A stretch of DNA of 64,000 nucleotides, taken from assembly GCA_016213785.1 (NCBI GenBank), contig JACQZQ010000020.1, forward strand, positions 1 through 64,000, in the 5' to 3' direction. Positions within the stretch are counted from its first letter, which is position 1. Each line of letters opens with the position of its first letter. Shown here piece by piece: positions 35,221 through 44,532 of this stretch. The position numbers and the translations under genes are program-made. Below the pieces are notes generated by a model that was not told where the DNA came from, did no database searches, and saw only the letters and a program-made list of their open reading frames with translations. This DNA comes from Acidobacteriota bacterium (lineage in GTDB: Bacteria > Acidobacteriota > Blastocatellia > Chloracidobacteriales > JADJPF01).

Positions 35221-38217
35221 ATGCAAAGTGTAAAGAATATAGCTTTCTCTTTAGTACTACTACTATTAATAACTTCAAGTCTTTATGGTCAAAGTGGCCG
35301 CAAGCGTCCTGACCAAACAACACTTCCTCCTCAACCGTCAAATAATTCAACAAATAATTCAACAAATAATTCAACAAATAATTCAAATAATTCAAACAAT
35401 TCAACAGCAAAACCACCAGATAAGAAAAATGAAACGACTACATCGCCTAGTGGTATTACTACAAATCCTACAAAACCAACTACTACAAACACTACTCCAA
35501 CAAAGGTTTTAGTCCCAAAAGGTGCTGCAATTACTGCTCAAGAAATTGTTGGAGTAACTTCGCGTTTTGTTTTTAAGAATGGAATTACTGTAATTGTTCG
35601 TGAGGATCATTCAATTCCTTTAGTTGCTTCTACTATTATGGTAAAGGCTGGAACTAGCTATGAAAGCGAAGATCAGCTAGGCGTATCTCGTGTAATAGAA
35701 AAATTACTTATAGAATCTGCTAGCCCATTAGAAGAAGACCCTCTTCGCCAAATAAGAAAATTTGGAGGTATTTTAACTAGCAATACAGATTTTGAAACTA
35801 CTAGCTACTCACTATTAGGTCAATCTACTAGTTTTAATAAATTATTAGAAATGCAGTTTCGTAATTTACAAAGACAGCCTTTTAGCGCAGAAGATGTTAC
35901 ACGCGCAGCAAAATACGTAATCCAATCAAATCGTTATAAACTAGACGATCCTTTTAGCTATGGTCAACAACGTGTTTTACAAGCAGCGTTTGATAATAAT
36001 CCTAATGCTTCTATATTAGATGAAAGTAAGCTGGTTACTAAAGAACAGGCACAAAGTTTTTATGATCGCTATTATTGTGGAGGCAGTATAATTGTTGTAG
36101 TTGTTGGAGATGTTAACTCTGATACAGTTAGATTAGTAGCACAACAATTTCTAGGTGCAATAAAAGAGTCTGTCTCAGCTAATAAGCCTACTAATAAAGC
36201 TAGCGAAGGTATGCCCATTCGCTATTTAGCTGAGAGAGCAGATATTAATCAGACGGTTGTTTCTGTTGGTTATCGTGTAGCTAATATTAAAGATGCCGCA
36301 GTATTTGAAGTTTTAAGTGCAATTTTAACTCAAGGTAGAGGTGCACTACTTCCACAAGCCCTTATTGAGCCGTCATTTGCCTCTAGAGTTGCTACTCAAT
36401 ATATTGCAACTAGTAAAGGTGCACTATTTAGTTTTCAAATGCAGGTAGTTCCTGAGCGTTTAGTAAAAGCTGAAGATGCACTATTTGAGCAAATTGAGGC
36501 TTTAAGAAGAGTGATTCTATCTCCAGGAGATTTGCAAAGAGCTAAATCATTACTTGAAAAAGATTATTATGATGGGACACTAAATTTAACTAAACTGTCT
36601 TTGCAACTTGCGTCTTGGGAATTAAGAGGAAGTTATAAAAATTTTGATACTTATGTAAAACGTATTAAGGCTGTTACTGCTGAACAAGTTCAACAACTTG
36701 CATCACAATATTTTAATTTTACTGCTGCTCTTGTTCATGAATATGAGCCACGCAGTGCACCAGCACGAACCCCTGGTTCTGACCCTATTTATACCGCAGA
36801 TCGTTTTGATTCTTACATTAAAGTACTAGTTCCAAATGTTAACAAAGAAACTATTACTAAAGAAGATATTATTTATGCTCCAGAAAAGTTTGTAGTAAAA
36901 CAAGGGAAAGACCGTTTTGAGCAGGTAACAGAAGGCGGATTTATTCTAGAAATACAACCTCAGCCAGTAAAAGATTTTTCTACCCTCCGAGGCCCTCGTG
37001 CTTTTGTTCGTGAAGATCCTTCACGGCCTCTTCTTTCAATAGGGTTCTATTTTCAAGGTGGAAGAGTTTTAGAGAAAGATAATAATTTAGGTATTACTGA
37101 GCTAATGCTTAGGGCAATTTTACGTGGAACACAACGACAAGCAGGAGCAGACATAGCTTTAGCCTTAGAACAATTAGGTGCAGAGCTAACCATAATTAAT
37201 GAGCCTGACTTTTTTGGCTATAACTTAGAAGTGCTTTCACGTAATGCTGAACCAGCAATGAAGCTAGTAATTACTACTATAGAAAATGCACTTTTTGATA
37301 AAGATGAATTTGCTAGAGAAAAGGCTGGGCTACTTGCTGCTATACAAGCTACACGAGATGATGGGTTAAATTCAGCTTTAGATATAACAAATGACCTACT
37401 TTATAGTGGACATCCATATGCTGCTAATCAGCTAGGAGCAGAAAAAACCGTAGCCCAATTTAGTGAAACAGATATTGTTGAATGGTATCAAAAGACAGTA
37501 AAACGCCAACTCCCTTTAGTTGTTATTGTGGGTGACACAGAAGGGTCAGCTTTAGTTGGTAGACTTATTGCAGATGGTTTTATTCGTCAAGAACAACAAC
37601 TAGATAAAGCTATTGCTGTTCCAGTTTTATCATTTCGTAGTTCTGCTAGTGAAAAATTTGAGAACAGAGAAAAACGACAAACCACTCAAGTTCTTAGTTT
37701 TACAGGGCCAGATGGAAAAAATGTAGACAACTATGCATTACCCATTATTCGCCAACTAATAGATGGTGCTGCGGGTAGAATCTTAAATGCCTTACAACAA
37801 CAACAATTAAGCTTTGAGTTTTCTACAGATACAAAAACTCGTCAACAACGAAGCAATTTTTTAATTTATCTTAATTCTGCACCAGAGCAAGAACAAAAAG
37901 CTAGAACTGTTGTAGAAGAAGAGTTAAAGAAACTTATTAGTAATCCTTTGACAGATATAGAAGTGCTAGGTGCTAGAAGTTCTGCTGCTGCTGAAAAAGT
38001 GCAATACTTACGTGATCACGCTAATCGTAGCCTTACTTATGCTCAATATGCTTTTTTTGGTATGCCTTTTATGGATGTTGATAATGTAGCAGAAAAAATA
38101 TTAGCTATAAGTAAAGATGATGTAAAAAGAGTATTACAAACATATTTTGCTCCAGAAAAACGTGCCTTAGGCGTTATTCGTGCAAATAATAGCGCTCCAA
38201 CGCAACCTGCAAAATAA
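35221..38217 (+). CDS. M16-family peptidase homologue, apparently inactive
   Basis: The 998-residue secreted protein has a signal peptide ending near SLYGQ (residue 24). An Asn/Ser/Thr-rich low-complexity linker follows (41-100), then two M16 (insulinase-like) halves, about 110-540 and 575-990. In the first half the HxxEH zinc motif is replaced by RVIEK; in the second half the matching site reads ITELMLRAIL. Both halves therefore lack the metal ligands. M16 proteins often work as pairs with one inactive subunit, but no active partner is encoded nearby. It may act as a periplasmic structural partner. A strong terminator follows. Confidence 0.88.
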   Translation: MQSVKNIAFSLVLLLLITSSLYGQSGRKRPDQTTLPPQPSNNSTNNSTNNSTNNSNNSNNSTAKPPDKKNETTTSPSGITTNPTKPTTTNTTPTKVLVPKGAAITAQEIVGVTSRFVFKNGITVIVREDHSIPLVASTIMVKAGTSYESEDQLGVSRVIEKLLIESASPLEEDPLRQIRKFGGILTSNTDFETTSYSLLGQSTSFNKLLEMQFRNLQRQPFSAEDVTRAAKYVIQSNRYKLDDPFSYGQQRVLQAAFDNNPNASILDESKLVTKEQAQSFYDRYYCGGSIIVVVVGDVNSDTVRLVAQQFLGAIKESVSANKPTNKASEGMPIRYLAERADINQTVVSVGYRVANIKDAAVFEVLSAILTQGRGALLPQALIEPSFASRVATQYIATSKGALFSFQMQVVPERLVKAEDALFEQIEALRRVILSPGDLQRAKSLLEKDYYDGTLNLTKLSLQLASWELRGSYKNFDTYVKRIKAVTAEQVQQLASQYFNFTAALVHEYEPRSAPARTPGSDPIYTADRFDSYIKVLVPNVNKETITKEDIIYAPEKFVVKQGKDRFEQVTEGGFILEIQPQPVKDFSTLRGPRAFVREDPSRPLLSIGFYFQGGRVLEKDNNLGITELMLRAILRGTQRQAGADIALALEQLGAELTIINEPDFFGYNLEVLSRNAEPAMKLVITTIENALFDKDEFAREKAGLLAAIQATRDDGLNSALDITNDLLYSGHPYAANQLGAEKTVAQFSETDIVEWYQKTVKRQLPLVVIVGDTEGSALVGRLIADGFIRQEQQLDKAIAVPVLSFRSSASEKFENREKRQTTQVLSFTGPDGKNVDNYALPIIRQLIDGAAGRILNALQQQQLSFEFSTDTKTRQQRSNFLIYLNSAPEQEQKARTVVEEELKKLISNPLTDIEVLGARSSAAAEKVQYLRDHANRSLTYAQYAFFGMPFMDVDNVAEKILAISKDDVKRVLQTYFAPEKRALGVIRANNSAPTQPAK
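35341..35406 (+). repeat. 12-bp tandem repeat within the M16 gene
   Basis: AATAATTCAACA is repeated four to five times, with slight decay at the end, encoding the NNST units of the linker. The unit is a multiple of three, so copy-number changes would alter linker length without a frameshift. Confidence 0.7.
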
Positions 38218-38241
38218 CCTCTATAAAATAAAAATTAAAAT

Positions 38242-38272
38242 AAAAATGCAGACAAAATGTCTGCATTTTTGT
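38242..38272 (+). terminator. Rho-independent terminator
   Basis: A perfect 13-bp stem, AAAAATGCAGACA (38242-38254) with TGTCTGCATTTTT (38258-38270), has a three-base loop and T-rich right arm. It ends the M16 transcript. Confidence 0.9.
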
Positions 38273-38496
38273 TTTAAACAGTTAATTTTCCAAGAAATGA
38301 TACAACCGTTTATTGCCTTAAACTCCAGGAGATAATAAATTTTACGGAAAATAGTGGTGTTTCTAAAGACAAACAATAAAAAATGATGATACTATCGCAA
38401 ATTTAGATTTGTTTAAGTTTTTAAAGACATATCTAAACAAACTAAGCCAAACTTGCCTGAGTCTAAAATTATTAAAATTAAGGAGTATTAAATATT

Positions 38497-40536
38497 ATGT
38501 GGCAACAGGTGTGCCAGTCGAAATTTACTAGAGTGCTTATTTTAAGTCTTTTATTTAGCTGGATATTATCTTTACCTCAAGTACCAACATCTACGCCTAA
38601 GGTACAAGCTCAAACCAGTTTAATTTCCGTCTTATTTGATAACACTAAGGCTGAAACTGCGGGTAATGCTGATTGGATAATTGATACAGATCAACCCACT
38701 CCAAGCCCAAGCAATCCAACAACTGAAACAAGTTGGGTAGGGGCTATTTCAGCTTGGGGCGTGGAATTAGTAAAAACAGGAAAATACACTGTTAGCACAT
38801 TACCTAGCAGTGGTCGTATTACTTATGGCGACACTAGCAATGCTCAAGATCTTTCAAAATACAGGATTTTTGTTATTCCTGAGCCTAACATTGCCTTTAC
38901 TGCTGCTGAGAAAACAGCCATCATAAACTTTGTTGATAATGGTGGTGGTCTTTTTATGATTGCTGATCACTTAAATTCTGATCGCAATAACGATGGTATT
39001 GATAGCCCTAGAATATTTAATGATTTAATGAATAATAATTCTCGTAGTGTTAGTAATATTTTTGGTATTCAATATGATCTTAATAACATATCAAATGAAA
39101 ACCCTTCAACGCTTAATATAGAATCTTCTAGTGATCCTATTATTTTTGGTGCTTATGGTACGGTTTCTGGCACAATCCTACGTGCAGGAGCATCAATGAC
39201 AATTAGTACATCAAGTAATCCTAATGTAAGAGGAGTTATATTCCGCAATACATTTTCACGTACTGGTAGTACAGGTGTAGCTTTTGCTCGAAGCCAATTT
39301 GGGCAAGGGCGTATTGCTGCTCATGGTGATAGTTCAGCAATAGATGATGGAACAGGGCAACCAAGTAATAATTTGTTTGATGGCTGGAATGATCCTGCTG
39401 GAACTAATAAGCAGTTATTCCTTAATGCTACTGAGTGGCTAGCTAAAACTACTGTTCAACCTGATTTTACCTTAAATACATCTCCAAGTTCTCAAACAGT
39501 CAATGCTGGTAGTTCTACAAGTTATACTGTAAGCACTGCTGCTCAGGGTGGTTTTTCAGGGATGGTTACATTATCTCTCAGTGGACTGCCTTCAGGCGCT
39601 ACTGGCAGTTTTTCAAGTAATCCAATTGCTGCTGGCTCAAGTACTACTTTAACTGTAAATACTTCAACATCTACAACAGGAACAAGTACTTTAACTATTT
39701 CTGGCAGTAGCAACGGGATAACAAAAACTACAAATGCTTCTCTAACTGTTAGTTCAAATGTAACACCAAATTATTCACTCTCTCTATCTCCTACTAGCAA
39801 GAGTATAAGTCAAGGAAGTTCTGGTACTCTTACTGTGACAACTAATCCAGTAGGAGGTTTTTCTTCGCCCATTACACTTACAGCCTCAAGTTTACCAAGC
39901 GGTGTAACAGCAAGCTTTTCTCCTAATCCAGTTACTCCTGGAAGTTCTAGCACACTAACACTTACCGCTTCAGGCACTGCAACGACAGGAACACTTACAA
40001 TAAATATTAATGGTGTAGCTAGTCCATTAAGCCGCTCTACTCCTCTTTCATTAACAATAACTCCTGGTGTAGTTGAAAGACTAGTTAATGGTGGTTTTGA
40101 GGGAAGTACATCACCTTGGGTTTTAAGCGGCGCAGCTTTCTATACAGCTAGTGGGGCATATCCTCATGGCGGAACAGGATATGTTAATACAGGTAATACT
40201 AATAACAGTACTGGTACTGTCTATCAACAATTTACTATTCCGTCTACGGCAACAACTGCCAATTTAACATTTTGGCTTAATGTTAGTTCTACAGAAACAA
40301 CAACTACAACAGTTTATGATACATTGTATGTTGAAGTTTATAGTTCTTCAGGTAGTCTCTTGCAAACATTAGCTACCTACAGCAATTTAAATAAAAGTGC
40401 TGATGGTGTTTATTCTCAAAAAGGTGGATTTAGCCTACTAAGTTATAAAGGCCAAACCATCCGAATTAGGTTTAGAGGCGTTAATGGCTCAATATCTCCA
40501 ACAATATTTCGCATTGATGATGTTTCTGTTAAATAG
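38497..40536 (+). CDS. secreted multidomain protein with GATase1-like and Ig-like domains
   Basis: The 679-residue secreted protein has a signal peptide ending near KVQAQ (residue 38). Residues 45-310 form an alpha/beta domain (YRIFVIPEPNIAFTAAEK, FVDNGGGLFMIADH) resembling the GATase1-like/DUF4350 group, without an obvious catalytic cysteine. Two homologous Ig-like repeats follow, about 325-425 and 428-520; each contains GGFS, then LSGLPSG or ASSLPSG, then SxNP. The C-terminal 150 residues look like a jelly-roll carbohydrate-binding-type domain (LVNGGFEGSTSPW, ending FRIDDVSVK). AAGGAG lies 12 bases upstream of the ATG. It is probably exported to the surface or medium; substrate unknown. Confidence 0.8.
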   Translation: MWQQVCQSKFTRVLILSLLFSWILSLPQVPTSTPKVQAQTSLISVLFDNTKAETAGNADWIIDTDQPTPSPSNPTTETSWVGAISAWGVELVKTGKYTVSTLPSSGRITYGDTSNAQDLSKYRIFVIPEPNIAFTAAEKTAIINFVDNGGGLFMIADHLNSDRNNDGIDSPRIFNDLMNNNSRSVSNIFGIQYDLNNISNENPSTLNIESSSDPIIFGAYGTVSGTILRAGASMTISTSSNPNVRGVIFRNTFSRTGSTGVAFARSQFGQGRIAAHGDSSAIDDGTGQPSNNLFDGWNDPAGTNKQLFLNATEWLAKTTVQPDFTLNTSPSSQTVNAGSSTSYTVSTAAQGGFSGMVTLSLSGLPSGATGSFSSNPIAAGSSTTLTVNTSTSTTGTSTLTISGSSNGITKTTNASLTVSSNVTPNYSLSLSPTSKSISQGSSGTLTVTTNPVGGFSSPITLTASSLPSGVTASFSPNPVTPGSSSTLTLTASGTATTGTLTININGVASPLSRSTPLSLTITPGVVERLVNGGFEGSTSPWVLSGAAFYTASGAYPHGGTGYVNTGNTNNSTGTVYQQFTIPSTATTANLTFWLNVSSTETTTTTVYDTLYVEVYSSSGSLLQTLATYSNLNKSADGVYSQKGGFSLLSYKGQTIRIRFRGVNGSISPTIFRIDDVSVK

Positions 40537-40553
40537 CCTAATTAAATAGTTAA

Positions 40554-40586
40554 ATAGCCCAGTTCAGTGATAAATGACTGGGCTAT
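40554..40586. terminator. hairpin between convergent genes
   Basis: A ten-base-pair stem, ATAGCCCAGT (40554-40563) with ACTGGGCTAT (40577-40586), lies just past the secreted-protein stop and before the end of the convergent acyltransferase gene. The T-run is lacking. Confidence 0.55.
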
Positions 40587-40676
40587 TACCCTAATTAATT
40601 AAATAATGTATATTTAAGCTTGTAAAGCTTCTCCCTATACTAATACTCTTAACCGCAAGCTTTTATTGGTTAAATT

Positions 40677-41450
40677 TTATAACCCTAATAACTTTTTTGC
40701 CCGCTCATACATTATATTTATTGACATCCCACCTTTAAGAATTGGCCTATAACTTGTAGTCTTTTGCTCAATTACTTCTAACTTTAATCTATCAAGCTGC
40801 TTTGTTAAATCTTCTTCAAGCTTTTTGGTAAGGGTTTTTAATGTTTCTTGGTCTGATAACATAAATGTATTATTGATATTACTAGTATTACTAATATTAC
40901 TAAATGATAAAAAAACTTCTGGCAATTGTTCATTTAGAAATTCATACTTAAAAGTCACGGCAACAAGCTGTGCTTCTGGAAGATGTTTTATTAACCAATC
41001 TAACCCACGTAAAAACTTAATAGGTCTAAAATCATTAGCTAGTAACTCTCCTTGAGGAAATATCCATAAGGCACGAGGTTGTTTAGTTTTATCATTTAAT
41101 AAATCTGCAATGTATTCTAATGATCTATACGCACTTATTGGAGAGTCGCGGTCTACAGAAAAAGCTCCTATCCAACGAAAGAAACTATATTTTCTTAACT
41201 GTTTAGCCATCATCATTAAATAGCCGTCTATTTTTAATAAATCCCGGGTTAAGTAAAAGGCAATAAGGCCATCCCACCAATTGCTATGATTAGCGTAAAA
41301 AATCACTGGGCGCTTGGGGTCAAGCTCTTTAAGCTTTTCAAATCCTATTGTCCAAATCTGATGAAAATACCTCTTTAGCATCCAACGATTAACAAATGCA
41401 AAGACTCGCTCTACATTAGGATCTTTACGAGCTTTAATTATTGGTTCCAT
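40677..41450 (-). CDS. PlsC-family lysophospholipid acyltransferase
   Basis: The 257-residue acyltransferase has the HX4D motif FYANHSNWWDG near 55 and an EGT-like second motif IFPQGELL near 130. These bind the acyl acceptor and phosphate in PlsC-type enzymes. There is no signal peptide; it is likely membrane-peripheral. Its start overlaps the end of the upstream FAD enzyme gene by 13 bases, so the two are coupled. PlsC-like acyltransferases beside CrtI/CrtISO-type oxidoreductases often act in modifying carotenoid or other isoprenoid/lipid products; that role is inferred from context. Confidence 0.87.
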   Translation of the reverse strand: MEPIIKARKDPNVERVFAFVNRWMLKRYFHQIWTIGFEKLKELDPKRPVIFYANHSNWWDGLIAFYLTRDLLKIDGYLMMMAKQLRKYSFFRWIGAFSVDRDSPISAYRSLEYIADLLNDKTKQPRALWIFPQGELLANDFRPIKFLRGLDWLIKHLPEAQLVAVTFKYEFLNEQLPEVFLSFSNISNTSNINNTFMLSDQETLKTLTKKLEEDLTKQLDRLKLEVIEQKTTSYRPILKGGMSINIMYERAKKLLGL

Positions 41451-42919
41451 TTGATTCCAAAGTGTTTAGCTATAAGCATTGCACAAGAAACACCTGATGC
41501 TGCTACAGCGCTAACTCCTTGACCAGGAAAACAACTATCGCCAGCACAATATAAGTTTTTTATTGGAGTAAGATTTTTAGGCTTAAAAAGTAAGTCCTTA
41601 CCATTTGTAAACATTGGCCCATAGCTACCATTTTTACGGGCTAAATAACGCTCATTTGTAAGTGGGCTTGCAGAAATATAAAAATCTGGTTTAGCACGTA
41701 GCGGAAGACGTTTAATTAATTCTTCAGCAGTCTTTTTTTTCCAGTCCATATAATCTCTATCTCTTTTTCCTTCTAAAAAACTATGGACTATAAAAGCATG
41801 GACATTGTGACAATTACTAGGGGCAATAGATGAGTCAAGTACTGATGGAATTGATAAATAAAGCGTTCCTCCATCTTTTTCCATATCATCCCAATTTTCT
41901 AAAATAATATGGTGAGTTGAATAATCATCAGGAATTGCTTCTTTAGGAACACCACAAAAAACACTAAAAAAGCTACGAGAGGCAGGAAATTTCTTAAAAG
42001 GTGCAAGCAATGATTTTGCCGCTTGTTCATCTGTAATGAGTTCTGCTGTATTCCAAATGGTAGCGTTAGAAACAAAAACTTTAGCCTTAACTTGTTCTCC
42101 TGATTTAAGTTCTAGTCCTGTAATATTACCGTTTTCATAAATTATTTTTTTTACCCCTTGACGATAAAAAACCTTGCCTCCAAATTTCTCTATTCCACGA
42201 ACTAAAGCGTAAGGGATTTTATTAACCCCTCCAATCGGATAACGTACACCTCCTACATGTCTATCGCCTATTACAATAGAAGCATTAATTAAAGGTGTAG
42301 CATTTGCTCCAACCAAAGCCCAACTATAGCATTCAAGATCTATAAATCTACGCAGTAGTGGGTCTTGAAAAGTGCTTTTAACTAAAGATCCTAAATCCTT
42401 AAAAGAATTAACTGCTAATTTAATAGCGCTAAATGGCCGGGAAAAGCTAAATTTCATACCTGCTTGAGGGTCTTCTAGAGAGATATAATCTAGACTATCC
42501 ATCATTGCAAAAATATCTGCTAGCTTATCGTAAAACTTACGTATTGAGTCTTTTTCTTTTGGGAAAAGCGCTGTTAGTTCTGCTAAAAACTTTTCTCGGT
42601 CATAATGAGCACGGACTTGCCATCCTTTAGGCAAGTGATAATGTATTTGAATAGGGTCTAGAATAGATTCTATAGGCTCGTCTATTTCTGTAAGTATTTT
42701 ATAGAGAAAATTAGCTTTTCCTGTTTTTCCTAAAGTGTAGAGTAGCGAAGCTCCAACATCAAAAGAATATCCTTTGCGATTAAAGTGTGAGGCACTACCG
42801 CCAGGAACATAATGTTGTTCATAAACTGCTACGCTTAAACCACGTCTAGCCAAAAGTGCAGCCGTTGTTAAGCCTCCAACTCCGCTTCCAATAACTGCTA
42901 CATCTACTTTTTCTGTCAT
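41438..42919 (-). CDS. FAD-dependent oxidoreductase, phytoene desaturase/carotenoid isomerase-like
   Basis: The 493-residue flavoprotein has an N-terminal FAD motif VAVIGSGVGGLTTAALLARRG and the following YEQHYVPGGSASHF. The C-terminal CrtI-type flavin signature is YCAGDSCFPGQGVSAVAASG. It is closest by pattern to the CrtISO/retinol-saturase branch rather than classical CrtI. Substrate could be a carotenoid or polyprenyl lipid. No other carotenoid genes are in the window. It is coupled to the acyltransferase gene downstream. Confidence 0.88.
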   Translation of the reverse strand: MTEKVDVAVIGSGVGGLTTAALLARRGLSVAVYEQHYVPGGSASHFNRKGYSFDVGASLLYTLGKTGKANFLYKILTEIDEPIESILDPIQIHYHLPKGWQVRAHYDREKFLAELTALFPKEKDSIRKFYDKLADIFAMMDSLDYISLEDPQAGMKFSFSRPFSAIKLAVNSFKDLGSLVKSTFQDPLLRRFIDLECYSWALVGANATPLINASIVIGDRHVGGVRYPIGGVNKIPYALVRGIEKFGGKVFYRQGVKKIIYENGNITGLELKSGEQVKAKVFVSNATIWNTAELITDEQAAKSLLAPFKKFPASRSFFSVFCGVPKEAIPDDYSTHHIILENWDDMEKDGGTLYLSIPSVLDSSIAPSNCHNVHAFIVHSFLEGKRDRDYMDWKKKTAEELIKRLPLRAKPDFYISASPLTNERYLARKNGSYGPMFTNGKDLLFKPKNLTPIKNLYCAGDSCFPGQGVSAVAASGVSCAMLIAKHFGIKWNQ

Positions 42920-42940
42920 AGATTATTTAATAAAACCATA

Positions 42941-42976
42941 AGAGTAGGGCTAGAAACATAGTTCTAGCCCTACTCT
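42941..42976 (-). terminator. perfect long hairpin between leftward genes
   Basis: A perfect 15-bp stem, AGAGTAGGGCTAGAA (42941-42955) with TTCTAGCCCTACTCT (42962-42976), has a six-base loop. It lies downstream of the 42996 gene and upstream of the flavoenzyme gene. On the minus strand the right flank is TTATGGTTTTATT, a partial T-run. Fourteen bases of one arm recur exactly at 51163-51176, so it may be a dispersed repeat rather than a simple terminator. Confidence 0.65.
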
Positions 42977-42995
42977 TGATTAATTGCTATATCAA

Positions 42996-44462
42996 TTATT
43001 TTGCTAATGGAACTCTTATTAGTGGGCTTTCTAAGCCTGTGCTTCCTTGAAATTTTAAGTCTATGCTATTTTGAGTTCGTAACTCTGTTGGTAGAATTAC
43101 AACAATCTGATCAACAATTGAACTACGAAAAGTGCGATCATCTAAGATCTTTAACTCTTTACCATTAGCAAAAACTTTTATTCCTCGACCAATTTCTGCC
43201 CCAAGTAAACGCAAGCGAAAAACATTATCAGAAGAATTACGTATGCGCTTAATATCAACTACTACAGGAGCTAAAGGTACAAAGTCAAAACTAGTAGTCT
43301 GATTGTTATCAAATAATTGCAATGTAGCTTTTTCTTTTAGATTCAAAGGCATTGACACTCTTAAGTTATTGTTGCTAATAAATTGAACAGGGAGTTGTTG
43401 TTCTTGAGAGCCAGTTTTTAAGATAACTTGAGTAGCAATAGAAAACTCATCCCCATAAATATCTAAAGGCTGTTGTTTATTTGCTAAAACTAAGGCGCTA
43501 GTAGAGAGTGCTCGAATCTTTAATTTAGGTTCTAAAGGAGGCGGTGCTTTTGGGTCGGCTACTGTCACTATAAAAGTCTGTATATCAGCCTTAAGCCCAT
43601 CAGATACAAAAGCAATAAAAACACCTTGGCCGGGATCTATGGCTTTTATTTGGGCATTATTACCAAAAAATCTTCCTCTAATTAAACGTGAAGCATATGC
43701 TAAATAAAGAAAATTATAGGTTAAAGGTCGATTTTCAGCAGATTTAGCAGCAAAAGTTAAATTAACACGTTCTGATAATTTTAATGTTGTATCGTTAAAT
43801 TGATTTAAGAAAGCAGGTGCTAGGCTATCATCATTTTCTCCCACTACACGAAATGCATAAGCTACAAACTTAATTCGACCAGAAGATAGCTTAAATACTC
43901 CACCTTCATTGCTTGCAAAGAGTTCTGCAATACTAACAAAGAAAATTGCTACTCCAGGATTTTGTGCAGTAATATTCCATAAAACAACAGAAGCATCACC
44001 AGAATTTAATACATCGATATTAATTGCTGCTTCACGAGCAAGTTGTTTTTTAGGTTTACGCCCAGGGTCTAACTCAATTTTTGTATTAAGTGCTACTACT
44101 CCACCAAAATAAGCATCGTTTTCTGCATCGCTAAAGGAAAAAGTAAATTGTTTTTGCTCTCCTACGCGTAAAGTTTTGATTTCAGGGGCAATTATAAATG
44201 TAGGGGCTTGATTATCTTGGGGTGCAAGGGCTTTTGGCTCATTAAGCTGTTCAAGATTACCAAAGCGAGTTTCTTGGATTAAGCTATCACTATCACCATT
44301 ATTAATATCATTATTTCCAAAGAGTTGAGCCTTAAATTGAGATTCAATCTCGGCTTGTGATATTGGAAGGCTTTGAGCCAATGTTTCTTTAATAAATGGA
44401 GAAAAAAATAAAATGCTTAAAATAAACAATTTTGTTAACAAACGCCAAGTTAACAATTTCAT
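42996..44462 (-). CDS. secreted protein with Ig-like beta domains, unknown function
   Basis: The 488-residue secreted protein has a signal peptide ending near TLAQS (residue 30). An acidic linker follows, then several beta-sandwich-like regions. The motifs LKIRALSTSALVLANKQQPL and FVAYAFRVVGEND suggest extracellular Ig-like or cadherin-type repeats (SDAENDAYFGG is reminiscent of a cadherin-like calcium loop). No catalytic domain is visible. AGGAG lies seven bases upstream of its ATG. It is 70 bp after the aminotransferase stop, same strand. Function is unknown. Confidence 0.7.
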   Translation of the reverse strand: MKLLTWRLLTKLFILSILFFSPFIKETLAQSLPISQAEIESQFKAQLFGNNDINNGDSDSLIQETRFGNLEQLNEPKALAPQDNQAPTFIIAPEIKTLRVGEQKQFTFSFSDAENDAYFGGVVALNTKIELDPGRKPKKQLAREAAINIDVLNSGDASVVLWNITAQNPGVAIFFVSIAELFASNEGGVFKLSSGRIKFVAYAFRVVGENDDSLAPAFLNQFNDTTLKLSERVNLTFAAKSAENRPLTYNFLYLAYASRLIRGRFFGNNAQIKAIDPGQGVFIAFVSDGLKADIQTFIVTVADPKAPPPLEPKLKIRALSTSALVLANKQQPLDIYGDEFSIATQVILKTGSQEQQLPVQFISNNNLRVSMPLNLKEKATLQLFDNNQTTSFDFVPLAPVVVDIKRIRNSSDNVFRLRLLGAEIGRGIKVFANGKELKILDDRTFRSSIVDQIVVILPTELRTQNSIDLKFQGSTGLESPLIRVPLAK

Positions 44463-44532
44463 AAATTACTCCTAAAATACTTAATAAAAATATGGTTAAA
44501 TTTTAAGTTTTGAAATAAATAATTCTACCACG

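Noticed and set aside
35219-35512. Frames over the tandem repeat at the start of the M16 gene
   Set aside because: They arise from the 12-bp repeat being open in several frames; only the M16 frame continues into a recognised protein.
40615-40670. AAGCTTG/CAAGCTT inverted repeat
   Set aside because: Short arms with a loop of over 30 bases; no sign of function beyond the better hairpin at 40554-40586.
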